A stretch of 64,000 nt of DNA from Natranaerovirga hydrolytica (GTDB lineage: Bacteria > Bacillota > Clostridia > Lachnospirales > DSM-24629): positions 769,652 to 833,651 of the forward strand of contig NZ_SMGQ01000011.1 in the NCBI RefSeq assembly GCF_004339095.1, written 5' to 3'. This document shows, piece by piece, positions 36,647-45,091 of this stretch (positions within the stretch are counted from its first letter, which is position 1; the number at the start of each line of letters is the position of its first letter). The notes beneath the pieces are model-generated. The model was not told the DNA's origin. It ran no database searches and saw nothing but the letters and a program-made list of their open reading frames with translations. The position numbers were made by a program, and so were the translations under genes.

Positions 36647-36682
36647 AAAAAAGAGTAACCATCATATGGTTTACTCTTTTTT
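36647..36682. terminator. Bidirectional terminator
   Basis: AAAAAAGAGTAA pairs with TTACTCTTTTTT between the convergent UPF0178 and acyltransferase genes. Confidence 0.8.
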
Positions 36683-36687
36683 GCTTG

Positions 36688-37392
36688 TTACCTACTTATT
36701 ATTGTTTTTAAGTTATTATGTAATTCTTTTTCTTCTTCTTTTGTTAAAGAAGCTGTTTCTATTGGTTGATGTATAACTATATTGACTGTTGTCTTTGTTA
36801 TTCTACCATTCTTTTCTAACATCTTATAGCTTCCATCAATGGTTACTGGTATGACTTTGACTTTTGATTTTAAAGCCATCTTCATACTGCCTGCTTTAAA
36901 ATCATTAACTTTGTCACCTTTGCTTCTTGTTCCTTCAGGAAAAAGCACCATTGAATGACCTTTTTTTAGATACTTTATGCCGTTAATAATAGCTTCTAAT
37001 GACTGTCTTGTATCTTTTCTGTTAATAAAAACACAATTAATTAATTTCATCCAAGTACTGACAATAGGAACTTTTTGCAATTCAACTTTTGCAACAAACC
37101 CAATATTTCTTGGTATGTATCCTAATAATAATGGTATATCAAAATTTCCTTGATGGTTACTGACAAATAAAACGGCCTCATCTTCTGGAATATTATTTAT
37201 ACCTGTCACATTAACCTTAGAACCTGTTGTTTTAATCATATATCTTGCCCATCTACTGGTCACTTTAAATAAATATTTTTTTGCTTCTTCTTCTTTTTTC
37301 ATTTTCACTAGAACCTTGTATTTTAGCAAAAATGATAAACTCATGATTTGATATAAAGCAAAAGAAACAAACCAAAAAATCGTTCTTATCAT
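36688..37392 (-). CDS. plsC: 1-acyl-sn-glycerol-3-phosphate acyltransferase (PlsC-like)
   Basis: This 234-residue membrane-associated enzyme has an N-terminal hydrophobic anchor (residues 1-26), the catalytic NHQGNFD (an HX4D motif), FINRKDTRQS, and the substrate-binding FPEGTRSKGD, followed by VIPVTIDGSY. It adds the second acyl chain in phosphatidic acid synthesis. Length and motif order fit PlsC. It is a single gene here. Confidence 0.88.
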   Translation of the reverse strand: MIRTIFWFVSFALYQIMSLSFLLKYKVLVKMKKEEEAKKYLFKVTSRWARYMIKTTGSKVNVTGINNIPEDEAVLFVSNHQGNFDIPLLLGYIPRNIGFVAKVELQKVPIVSTWMKLINCVFINRKDTRQSLEAIINGIKYLKKGHSMVLFPEGTRSKGDKVNDFKAGSMKMALKSKVKVIPVTIDGSYKMLEKNGRITKTTVNIVIHQPIETASLTKEEEKELHNNLKTIISR

Positions 37393-37606
37393 TTTCTTGC
37401 CTCCACATTTTTAAATCTATTAGTTAACATTGTATTTACATTTACTTATACCATATCTTCTAACAAGGTTCAAGTGAAATTTCAATCCATCAACATTATG
37501 CATCATGATAATCAATAAATATATTTTTAATTTCTATAACAGGAATAAGTTTTTTAATAAATAACAATACTATAGTATAAATTTTTATCTTTAAGGAGGT
37601 AATCTA

Positions 37607-38443
37607 ATGAAAAAAATATATTTAATTGTTTCGTTATTGTGTATTACTTTATTACTTACTTCGTGTACAGGTCAAGCAGTAGGTGGCGTTGAGTCTTCTG
37701 TACAAGAAGAAGGCGATATTAAAACTGTAAAAGTTACGCAAGGAACAGCTGACATTCGATCCGGTTGTTCTGATGATGCACCTATTTTACAATCTAGTAA
37801 TCAAGATGAGGTTTTAAATGTTGTTAATGATGTGGATGACTGGTATGCCGTACGTTTAGAAGATCAAGAAATCGGCTTTGTTCCTAAAGATAATGTAACA
37901 CCTGTTGTGACAGATGATTTGGATATAGAGGACACAGATGAAAGTCCAAATAATACAAACGATGTCACACCTCAAACAGATGTAGGCCCTAACAATGATC
38001 TAGGCAGGGAGAATCCTGGTACTAATAATACTGCAGGAGAAAATGCTACCTCATTAAAACCTGTAGAAAAAGAGATGTTAGATTTAGTGAATCGAGCAAG
38101 AGCTGATAATGGTGCGGCCCCTTTGCAAATTGATATGTCCGTTACAAATGTAGCCAGAATCAAATCTCAAGATATGATCGATAACGAGTACTTTAGTCAT
38201 AATTCACCTACTTATGGTAGCCCTTTTGATATGTTACAAAGCTTTAATATTAATTATGTGAAAGCAGGAGAGAATATTGCAGGAAACACAGGTGTTCAAT
38301 CTGCTCACGAAGCATTAATGAACTCTCCTGGACATAGAGAAAATATTCTTAACCCAGATTATACCCATATTGGTATTGGCATACAAGAAGGTGGCATGTA
38401 CGGTAGTATGTTTACGCAACTTTTTATAAGCAAACCTAGATAA
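37607..38443 (+). CDS. CAP/SCP-domain lipoprotein with SH3-like domain
   Basis: The signal MKKIYLIVSLLCITLLLTSC has lipobox LTSC. It is followed by an SH3b-like module (about 40-105; VKVTQGTADIRSGCSDDAPIL), an acidic Asn/Pro/Thr-rich linker, and a C-terminal CAP domain (about 150-275) with LVNRARADNGAAPLQ, SHNSPTYGSPFDML, AGENIAGN and HRENILNPDYTHIGIG. It has the YkwD-type domain order of surface proteins in spore formers. It is anchored in the membrane outside. Enzymatic activity is unknown. The ATG has AAGGAGG seven bases upstream. Confidence 0.85.
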   Translation: MKKIYLIVSLLCITLLLTSCTGQAVGGVESSVQEEGDIKTVKVTQGTADIRSGCSDDAPILQSSNQDEVLNVVNDVDDWYAVRLEDQEIGFVPKDNVTPVVTDDLDIEDTDESPNNTNDVTPQTDVGPNNDLGRENPGTNNTAGENATSLKPVEKEMLDLVNRARADNGAAPLQIDMSVTNVARIKSQDMIDNEYFSHNSPTYGSPFDMLQSFNINYVKAGENIAGNTGVQSAHEALMNSPGHRENILNPDYTHIGIGIQEGGMYGSMFTQLFISKPR

Positions 38444-38486
38444 TACTATTTTTATGCTTTATGATTTTCTAGCAAAGTCAATGTAA

Positions 38487-38531
38487 TTTTAATGAAATTC
38501 TAATGAAAAGTTTAAAAACCTCACATATAAT
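38487..38531 (+). promoter_or_regulatory. Activator-type promoter with 11-bp direct repeats
   Basis: TTTTAATGAAA and TTCTAATGAAA lie head to tail (38487-38508), 17 nt before a TATAAT (38526-38531). The repeats occupy the -35 region, as at PhoB- or VanR-type promoters. A similar pair precedes the DUF4342 gene. Confidence 0.5.
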
Positions 38532-38563
38532 AATGTTATACATTAATATATGGAGGTTTTTTT

Positions 38564-38764
38564 ATGGAATTATTAATTGGTTTATTCATTTTATATGTGA
38601 TTCTAAAAGTTTTTTTCTCAGTTTCATCATTTGTTTTTAAAATTATTTTTTCGTTAATAGGTGTGGTTTTGTTTTTTATGGCTTTACCTATTTTAATCGG
38701 GTTATTCTTTCCAGTTTTATTTGTAATTTTTATTGTTATTGTCCTTGGAAAAGCTATCTTTTAG
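38564..38764 (+). CDS. Small hydrophobic membrane protein
   Basis: The 66-residue product is almost wholly hydrophobic with two predicted membrane helices (about 3-34 and 36-64). It has no charged catalytic residues. It has a good GGAGG SD and a promoter with OmpR-type direct repeats, so it is a real and regulated gene. It resembles small stress or two-component-controlled membrane peptides in general shape only. Function unknown. Confidence 0.65.
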   Translation: MELLIGLFILYVILKVFFSVSSFVFKIIFSLIGVVLFFMALPILIGLFFPVLFVIFIVIVLGKAIF

Positions 38765-38769
38765 TTGTT

Positions 38770-39156
38770 TTATTCACGATAGCTTAATGCAACTAATACG
38801 CAAGCTTGAATCACTTCTATACCTTCTGCTTGAGCTAATTGAATCAATTCGTCACTTTCTGCCCCTGGTTGTAACCATATATATTTTATGCCTAACTTGG
38901 CACATTCTTTTACCGCTTCTATTCCAATCTTAGGGTTCACAACAAAATTAACCACATCTACTTTTTCTGGTAGCTCTGAAAGTGATTGGTATAATTTATC
39001 ACCCTCTAAGGTATCATTTTTAGGATTAATACCATATACATTGTACTCGTGCTTTTTTAATTTTTTATAGATTTTGTAACCGTACTTATCAGGATTGGTT
39101 GATGCACCAATCACAGCCCAATTTTTGTATTGATCTAATAATTTTTCTTCTAACAT
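38770..39156 (-). CDS. CoA-binding domain protein (YccU-like)
   Basis: The start at 39156 has AAAGGAGG at good distance; the frame extends 13 codons upstream without SD. The 128-residue protein has WAVIGASTNPDKYGYKIYKKL, YNVYGINPKND and VDVVNFVVNP, the Rossmann fold of the CoA-binding family related to succinyl-CoA synthetase alpha. The C-terminal KYIWLQPGAESDELIQLA completes it. Single-domain forms such as YccU have no defined role. Confidence 0.85.
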   Translation of the reverse strand: MLEEKLLDQYKNWAVIGASTNPDKYGYKIYKKLKKHEYNVYGINPKNDTLEGDKLYQSLSELPEKVDVVNFVVNPKIGIEAVKECAKLGIKYIWLQPGAESDELIQLAQAEGIEVIQACVLVALSYRE

Positions 39157-39442
39157 AACAATTCCTCCTTTAATCATTCTAAATTTGAAAAACAAATTAA
39201 AAATACTCTGCTTTTATATTATTTAATAAAGCAAGCATTTAAGGCTACATTTCTTTACATCTACTTTTACAATGTAAATTTTATTCTCAGTCTAAAATTG
39301 TTACTTTATTATATTATAATACATAGATATATAAATATCAAATCTATAGAGCTGTTTTTAGTATTCACTTTTTCTTATGTATTTTATTACTATTTTATTC
39401 ATATGATTAATCATAATACAATGAAATAGTTTAGGTGATGCT

Positions 39443-40147
39443 ATGAAGCAAAAAACATTACATAAAGTTTTAATGCTAACACTGACTTTACTAATCTTTA
39501 ACTTTTATTCTTTAAAATATGATCCTCTTCCTACTATAGAAGTTTTTAGCGTTAATTATCAAGAATCTGATCCTTATTATATTATTGTTGATCTAGACGA
39601 TTATACCGTTAATGTGTTTAAAGATAATGAATTGCATCAATCCTATCCTTGTTCTGGTGGCAAATACTCTACTCCTTCTCCTATAGGAACTTGGTCCATT
39701 ATTTCAAAAGCTGACTGGGGAGAAGGATTTGGTGGGTCTTGGATGGGTTTTAATGTCCCTTGGGGCAAATACGGCTTCCATGGTACAGACGAACCTTGGT
39801 CAATTGGTCACCCTGGTTCCGAAGGTTGTATTCGTATGTATAATGATGATGTTGCTGATTTAAAAAGTTATATTCCTATTGGCACCAAGGTCAAGATTAT
39901 TAAAGGGCCTTATGGACCTTTTGGTGAAGGTTTTCGAACCATAAGACCTGGTCATATTGGCTCTGATGTTTATGAAGTACAATTGCGTTTAAAAGAGCTT
40001 GGTTATTATCATGGATGGGTAGATGGCAAATATGGTCAAGGCTTTCATAATGCCATTAATAAGTTTCAAAAGGAGAATGGATTGGCTCAAAGTCAGTATG
40101 TTACTGAGCCTATGTATGAGGCTTTGGGGTTTGAGTTATTTGAGTAG
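39443..40147 (+). CDS. L,D-transpeptidase with peptidoglycan-binding domain
   Basis: An N-terminal membrane anchor (about 9-25) precedes a YkuD domain (about 45-155) with PCSGGKYSTPSPIGTWSI, YGFHGTDEP and the catalytic HPGSEGCIRM (Cys nucleophile; Glu replaces the more usual His of SHGC). A C-terminal PG_binding_1 repeat (about 170-234, SDVYEVQLRLKELGYYHGWVDGKYG) follows. It makes or modifies 3-3 peptide cross-links in the wall or spore cortex. No operon partner. Strong terminator behind it. Confidence 0.88.
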   Translation: MKQKTLHKVLMLTLTLLIFNFYSLKYDPLPTIEVFSVNYQESDPYYIIVDLDDYTVNVFKDNELHQSYPCSGGKYSTPSPIGTWSIISKADWGEGFGGSWMGFNVPWGKYGFHGTDEPWSIGHPGSEGCIRMYNDDVADLKSYIPIGTKVKIIKGPYGPFGEGFRTIRPGHIGSDVYEVQLRLKELGYYHGWVDGKYGQGFHNAINKFQKENGLAQSQYVTEPMYEALGFELFE

Positions 40148-40190
40148 AAAAAGGCGAACACACAAATACATTAGCGTGTTCGCCTTTTTT
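40148..40190. terminator. Bidirectional terminator
   Basis: AAAAAGGCGAACA pairs with TGTTCGCCTTTTT around a 17-nt loop, between the convergent L,D-transpeptidase and ABC genes. Confidence 0.82.
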
Positions 40191-40197
40191 ATTTGTA

Positions 40198-41940
40198 TTA
40201 TACACTCCACCCCAAACTCTCTTGCTGAATACGATACAATCTTTCATACATACCTTTTTTATGAATGAGTTTATCATGTTTGCCTTCTTCAACAACCTTA
40301 CCGTTATTCAACACAATAATTTTATCTGCTCCCACAATGGTTCTTAACCTGTGTGCAATGACTATAACGGTTTTTCCTTGTACCAATCTTGAAAGGGCTT
40401 CTTGTATATACACTTCATTTTCTGGATCCAGAGAAGCTGTTGCTTCGTCTAAAAGAACAATAGGTGCATTTTTAAGTAATGCTCTTGCAATAGATATTCT
40501 TTGTCTTTCACCACCTGATAATGTGCTGCCATTTTCTCCTATAATGGTTTCGTATCCTTTAGGCATTTTATTAATAAATCCATCACAACAAGCCGCTTTA
40601 GCTGCCTGTATAACTTCTTCTTCACTTGCATTCATATTCCCAATCTTTATATTGTTAAAAATGCTATCATTAAATAATATCACATCTTGGAACACAAATG
40701 ACATATAACTCATTAAATGTTCTGGATCCAATGTTTTTACGTCTACGCCACCTATTTTTATGGTCCCCTGATTGACATCCCAAAAACGTGCAATTAATCT
40801 AGAGATTGTACTTTTACCACAACCCGATGGTCCCACCAAAGCAGTAATACCATCTGAAGGAATGGTAATATTAATATTTTCAAGAGCCAATTCATTCTCA
40901 TTATTATAGCTAAAGTCCACATTTTGAAATTCAATATTATATTGTTCAAGAGTTACTTCACTATTACCTTCCATGGTCGGTGTTGATAAAAGTGTTCTCA
41001 TTCTATCAATGGCTATTTGAAGATAAAGTAATTCTGGAAGTAACGTTAGCTCCACAAGAATTGGTCCATAAATCCTCATGATGATAAGAAAAAACATTAA
41101 TAATGGAATGGTTTCTATTTGATTATTAGACAAAAGGAATGCACCTATAAATACCGTTAAACCAATGCCTGATTGAACAATGATTTGTGAGCCTGTAACA
41201 ATAACTCCTGTTCCAAATTCCATTCTTATGGCCATTTTCTTCATACGCTTTAAAGCATAATCTAAGCTTTTAAACTTTTCACCATCTAAGCCACAAGATT
41301 TGATTACTTTTATCCCTTCTAAATATTCTTGTACTTTATCTGTTGCTTTAAGTTGTGATTCAACGTGCTTTTGACTTAATCTATTTTGTATTTTTCTACT
41401 AAACCACACAACCAAAAATGCAATGGGTACTGTACAAAAAACAGCAAGTGCCATTCTCCACTCAAAAAACATGAGCATAATGGTAATAATGGTTATGGAG
41501 ATGGTATTAGCCAATAACTGAGGCACAACATGGCTTAAAATATGTTCCATCTTAGCACAATCCCCCATTATATTTGTCGTTAACTCAGATAAATCTTTTG
41601 AATTAAAAAAGCTCATGGGTAACTTTCTAATGTGTTCTGCGATACTCACCCGTGTATTTTTTGCTTCATTATATGATGTAACATATGTTTTTTTATAATC
41701 ATTTTTATTTGCTAAGAAAACCAAAACAGCTGCTATAATGCCTAAAAAGAATAAGCCCCACATTTTATGCCAAGATATTTCTTCGTTCATTAATGGCTTT
41801 AACAATTCTACAAAAATTTGGATTGTAACTGCAAACGGTAACATTAAAGATAAATTCGTGAGGGCACAAGCTATTATGGCTTTTTTTAAGTCATTATGTC
41901 CTTTATCTGTTAACAAGAATATTTTTTTCAAATTAAGCAT
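40198..41940 (-). CDS. ABC transporter, fused membrane-ATPase subunit B
   Basis: This 580-residue half-transporter has about six membrane helices (residues 20-300) and an ATPase with Walker A GPSGCGKST, signature LSGGERQRIS, Walker B VLLDEATASLDPENE and switch His in IAHRLRT. It overlaps the upstream ABC gene by 8 bp and forms a heterodimer with it. The pair resembles siderophore-type systems (YbtPQ/IrtAB), in which exporter-fold proteins act in iron uptake. That reading is inference from the partner's DEATAFADPE motif, the AraC neighbour and Fur-like boxes. Confidence 0.82.
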   Translation of the reverse strand: MLNLKKIFLLTDKGHNDLKKAIIACALTNLSLMLPFAVTIQIFVELLKPLMNEEISWHKMWGLFFLGIIAAVLVFLANKNDYKKTYVTSYNEAKNTRVSIAEHIRKLPMSFFNSKDLSELTTNIMGDCAKMEHILSHVVPQLLANTISITIITIMLMFFEWRMALAVFCTVPIAFLVVWFSRKIQNRLSQKHVESQLKATDKVQEYLEGIKVIKSCGLDGEKFKSLDYALKRMKKMAIRMEFGTGVIVTGSQIIVQSGIGLTVFIGAFLLSNNQIETIPLLMFFLIIMRIYGPILVELTLLPELLYLQIAIDRMRTLLSTPTMEGNSEVTLEQYNIEFQNVDFSYNNENELALENINITIPSDGITALVGPSGCGKSTISRLIARFWDVNQGTIKIGGVDVKTLDPEHLMSYMSFVFQDVILFNDSIFNNIKIGNMNASEEEVIQAAKAACCDGFINKMPKGYETIIGENGSTLSGGERQRISIARALLKNAPIVLLDEATASLDPENEVYIQEALSRLVQGKTVIVIAHRLRTIVGADKIIVLNNGKVVEEGKHDKLIHKKGMYERLYRIQQESLGWSV

Positions 41941-43762
41941 TTGCGCCTACCTCCTGACTTTTGTTGATTTTCCAGTTCATGGTTGATGAATACATTTGCC
42001 ACATATGATAATATTTATTTTTTTGATCCATCAACTCATCATGTGTTCCTTGTTCAACAATGCGTCCTTCATCCATTACGATAATTTTATTCGCACTTCT
42101 TACAGTAGATAAACGGTGAGCAATAATTATAACCGTTTTTTCTTGCATTAATTTTTCAAATGCCTTTTGAATCAAATGTTCATTTTCTGGATCAGCAAAA
42201 GCAGTTGCTTCATCTAAAACAATAATCGGCGCATTTTTTATGATTGCTCTAGCGATAACAATACGTTGTTTTTCTCCACCTGATAAATGAATACCATTTG
42301 AACCAACCACTGTGTTATAGCCATCTGGTAAATTCATAATAAACTCATGGCATTGAGCGGCTTTTGCTGCTTCAATCCCTTGAGCATCTGTTGCTCCTTG
42401 ATTGCCTATCTTTATATTGTCCATAATACTTTGTTTAAATAAAAACACATCCTGAAAAACAAAGCTCACTTTTTCCATTAAATATTCAAATTTCATTTCA
42501 CGAATATCTACTGTCCCAATACTAATACGACCTTCTGCTACATCATAAAATCTTGGTAACAAATGGGCAATTGTACTCTTTCCACTACCTGATGGTCCCA
42601 CAATAGCTGTTACCTCTCCTTGTTTCGCAACAAAAGATACTTTTTTTAAAGCAGAAATTTCATCATCGTATGCAAAGGTTACATTTTTATATTCTATATT
42701 ATAATCCTTACATATCGTCGTTTTTTCAGTTTCTTTTAATGGTTTAATATGTAGTATATTATCCATTCTCTCAACACCACTAATAATTTGCATACTGCTA
42801 GACGTAACATACATGATTTTTAACATTATACCGGCGATAGAAGGCACAAATATAAGATAAAAAATAAATGTAGTGGCAAAGCTTTCATAATCTTGAGTGT
42901 TCATACCTATAAAAATACCTACAGGAATAACAAATAAATAAATATTATTGACAATAGTTGTAAAACCTGACATATAATTTTCCCAACTTAGGGCATACTC
43001 AATTACAAACTCTACATATGTTTTAATGGTTTCATGTAATCTTCTAAAGGAATATACGGTTTGTTTAAATGCTTTTACTACAGCAATCCCACGAATATAC
43101 TCTACAGAAGCATTATTCATATCTTCTATAGCACTTTGATATTTGTCCATTCTACTTTTTGCACCTTCATTTCCGTATGCTTTCATTTGAACGGCAAATG
43201 CTGTTACAATACCTACTGTAGCTGCTATTCCAAATCGCCAATCCACTACAAATAAAATAACCACCATTACAATGGGTGCAACGATAGCTGCCACTATATC
43301 TGGTAATTGATGGGCTATAAAACCTTCCACCTTCTCGATATTTTCATCCATAATTTTACGAAGTTTTCCACTTCCAATGGTCAAATGAAATCCTAGTGGT
43401 ATTTTTGCTAAATGGGTTGCAAAATTAATTTTGAGTTCATATAATGTGCCAAATGCCGCAAGATGAGACAACATTAATGCAATAAAATACAGTATAATAT
43501 TTGCTAACACGCCTCCAAAAGCTAGCCAACCGTATCCAATAACCTTCTCTACATCTAGGTTTGAAACGTTGGGATAGACATTAATGATTGCATTAATGAT
43601 ATAATAAATTGCAATATAGGGTACAAATGATACTACTGAAGCCAGCGCAGAGCACAATACCGATGAAATCATGAGTATTTTTTTGGTAAAAGCCAATTCC
43701 ATTAATCTAGCCATACCACTTTTTGGTTTTTTATGATTTTTATTACGCTCTTTGTTCATCAT
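41933..43762 (-). CDS. ABC transporter, fused membrane-ATPase subunit A (siderophore-type)
   Basis: A 609-residue half-transporter: six membrane helices (about 28-315), Walker A GPSGSGKST, signature LSGGEKQRIV, and Walker B VLDEATAFADPENE. The FADPE D-loop is common in siderophore-import ABC proteins such as YbtP/IrtA and unlike the SLDPE of its partner. It is the first gene of the two-gene operon. A 19-bp Fur-box-like palindrome lies about 80 bp upstream of the start. This suggests expression under iron limitation. Drug export is the main alternative. Confidence 0.82.
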   Translation of the reverse strand: MMNKERNKNHKKPKSGMARLMELAFTKKILMISSVLCSALASVVSFVPYIAIYYIINAIINVYPNVSNLDVEKVIGYGWLAFGGVLANIILYFIALMLSHLAAFGTLYELKINFATHLAKIPLGFHLTIGSGKLRKIMDENIEKVEGFIAHQLPDIVAAIVAPIVMVVILFVVDWRFGIAATVGIVTAFAVQMKAYGNEGAKSRMDKYQSAIEDMNNASVEYIRGIAVVKAFKQTVYSFRRLHETIKTYVEFVIEYALSWENYMSGFTTIVNNIYLFVIPVGIFIGMNTQDYESFATTFIFYLIFVPSIAGIMLKIMYVTSSSMQIISGVERMDNILHIKPLKETEKTTICKDYNIEYKNVTFAYDDEISALKKVSFVAKQGEVTAIVGPSGSGKSTIAHLLPRFYDVAEGRISIGTVDIREMKFEYLMEKVSFVFQDVFLFKQSIMDNIKIGNQGATDAQGIEAAKAAQCHEFIMNLPDGYNTVVGSNGIHLSGGEKQRIVIARAIIKNAPIIVLDEATAFADPENEHLIQKAFEKLMQEKTVIIIAHRLSTVRSANKIIVMDEGRIVEQGTHDELMDQKNKYYHMWQMYSSTMNWKINKSQEVGANA

Positions 43763-43838
43763 GAAACTCCCTTCCCTTATAAAAAATAATATCTGCTAAG
43801 CTATATTCCTTCTTTAAGAAAGAATATAAAAAACAATC

Positions 43839-43857
43839 GATAATAAAAGTTATTATC
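43839..43857. promoter_or_regulatory. Fur-box-like palindrome before the ABC operon
   Basis: GATAATAAAAGTTATTATC is a perfect 8-3-8 palindrome and shares GATAAT...ATTATC with the 19-bp Fur consensus. It lies between the ABC operon and the AraC regulator gene. Confidence 0.5.
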
Positions 43858-43932
43858 AATTGTTAATTATACAAAAATTTATTGATTGTTAACATGACCT
43901 ATTAGAATTTTTTTACGACTTATTGGGATTTT

Positions 43933-44910
43933 TTAAGACCTTATTTTTATTGGACTTAACCCATACTTTTTCTTAAACGCTCTTGAAAAACTACTGGGAT
44001 CTTGATACCCAACCATAAATGCAACTTGATGCACTAAGTAACCATTTTCTAAATAAATCAAAGCTTTTTCTAACCTTTGATCAATAATATACGTATGGAC
44101 CGGTTTACCTTCTACCATTTTAAATCCTTCTTTTAATTTACCTTCATTAATACCTACACATTTTGCTAAGTCTTTAATTGTAAAAGCTCTACTAATATCA
44201 GAGTCAATAATTTCTTTTGCAGTATATATATTATTCAAATCACTTTTTGAAAGCAAACATTTTTGTATAGAAGACCTTCTTTCCAAGAGTTGATTAAAAA
44301 CCTCTGAAAACAATTCTAGTATTTTCGATTCTAGATAAATATATTTTATTTCATTTTCATAAGGGTTGTTTTCTATTTCTAATAATATTCTTTTTATAGA
44401 TTGTGTCACGGTTATATATTGACCATATTTTTTTTCGTTATCTACACTTAACAAATCATCTATAGCTATGTATTTTATCAGTTTATTTTTGCTAATTATA
44501 ATATTAAAACCATCATATTGTTTGTTTTTCTCGTAAACACAAGATTCATTTAAATCATTGATTTTTGTTACTATACCTTGTTTCTCATTAATACACCAAT
44601 CTGTCTTAGTATTTTTTTCAGTCCAATACATTTCATTTCCCAATGCAAAATATAAACCATAAGCATCACCTTTGGTTTCATCGGACATACTGACTTCTTT
44701 ATGAAATAACATATTACCATTTGTAATTTCTATCTCACTGTCTAATACAACCCTTTTATAATAACCTTTTGCTAAATGAGGAGGAATATAGATTGTATTT
44801 TCTTTTAGGGGAATAGTCTTCATATATAAACTTCTAAATTCATTGACAATGTCCGTTAACGAATCATCTAATGAATATATTTTTTTTGATATTAAACTCC
44901 CATTCATCAA
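43933..44910 (-). CDS. AraC-family transcriptional regulator
   Basis: The 325-residue protein ends in an AraC DNA-binding domain (about 225-325) with DISRAFTIKDLAKCVGINEGKLKEGF, a first HTH, and VAFMVGYQDPSSFSRAFKKKYGLSP, the second HTH and signature. The N-terminal 210 residues are a ligand-sensing region without clear family. Its position upstream of the ABC pair on the same strand mirrors YbtA with YbtPQ, where an AraC protein activates siderophore uptake in response to the ferric complex. The ligand here is unknown. Confidence 0.85.
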   Translation of the reverse strand: MMNGSLISKKIYSLDDSLTDIVNEFRSLYMKTIPLKENTIYIPPHLAKGYYKRVVLDSEIEITNGNMLFHKEVSMSDETKGDAYGLYFALGNEMYWTEKNTKTDWCINEKQGIVTKINDLNESCVYEKNKQYDGFNIIISKNKLIKYIAIDDLLSVDNEKKYGQYITVTQSIKRILLEIENNPYENEIKYIYLESKILELFSEVFNQLLERRSSIQKCLLSKSDLNNIYTAKEIIDSDISRAFTIKDLAKCVGINEGKLKEGFKMVEGKPVHTYIIDQRLEKALIYLENGYLVHQVAFMVGYQDPSSFSRAFKKKYGLSPIKIRS

Positions 44911-44948
44911 ACCACTCCTATCTAAACTATGACTTTCATTAAAACCGT

Positions 44949-44977
44949 GTGTCTCTAACGCTAGTAAGAAACATAAA
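44949..44977 (+). repeat. Dispersed 29-nt hairpin motif, copy C
   Basis: GTGTCTCTAACGCTAGTAAG and then AAACATAAA match copy A (25671, minus strand) at about 22 of 29 positions. The stem is weaker here (CTAAC...GTAAG, one mismatch). It lies between the AraC regulator and splB. Confidence 0.4.
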
Positions 44978-45007
44978 TTTCACTAATATGATTATTTTAT
45001 CATAGTT

Positions 45008-45026
45008 GATAATGAAAGTCATTAAT
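45008..45026. promoter_or_regulatory. Fur-box-like sequence between araC-like gene and splB
   Basis: GATAATGAAAGTCATTAAT matches the 19-bp Fur consensus at most positions. Its core AATGAAAGTCAT recurs in inverse orientation at 44929-44940, just before the AraC gene, so one or both may control that gene. Confidence 0.45.
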
Positions 45027-45091
45027 GCTGTATTTTTAATCTTTAGAATGAAGTAATCTTCCTTGGATATACTAATAACGAGGTGATTGCT

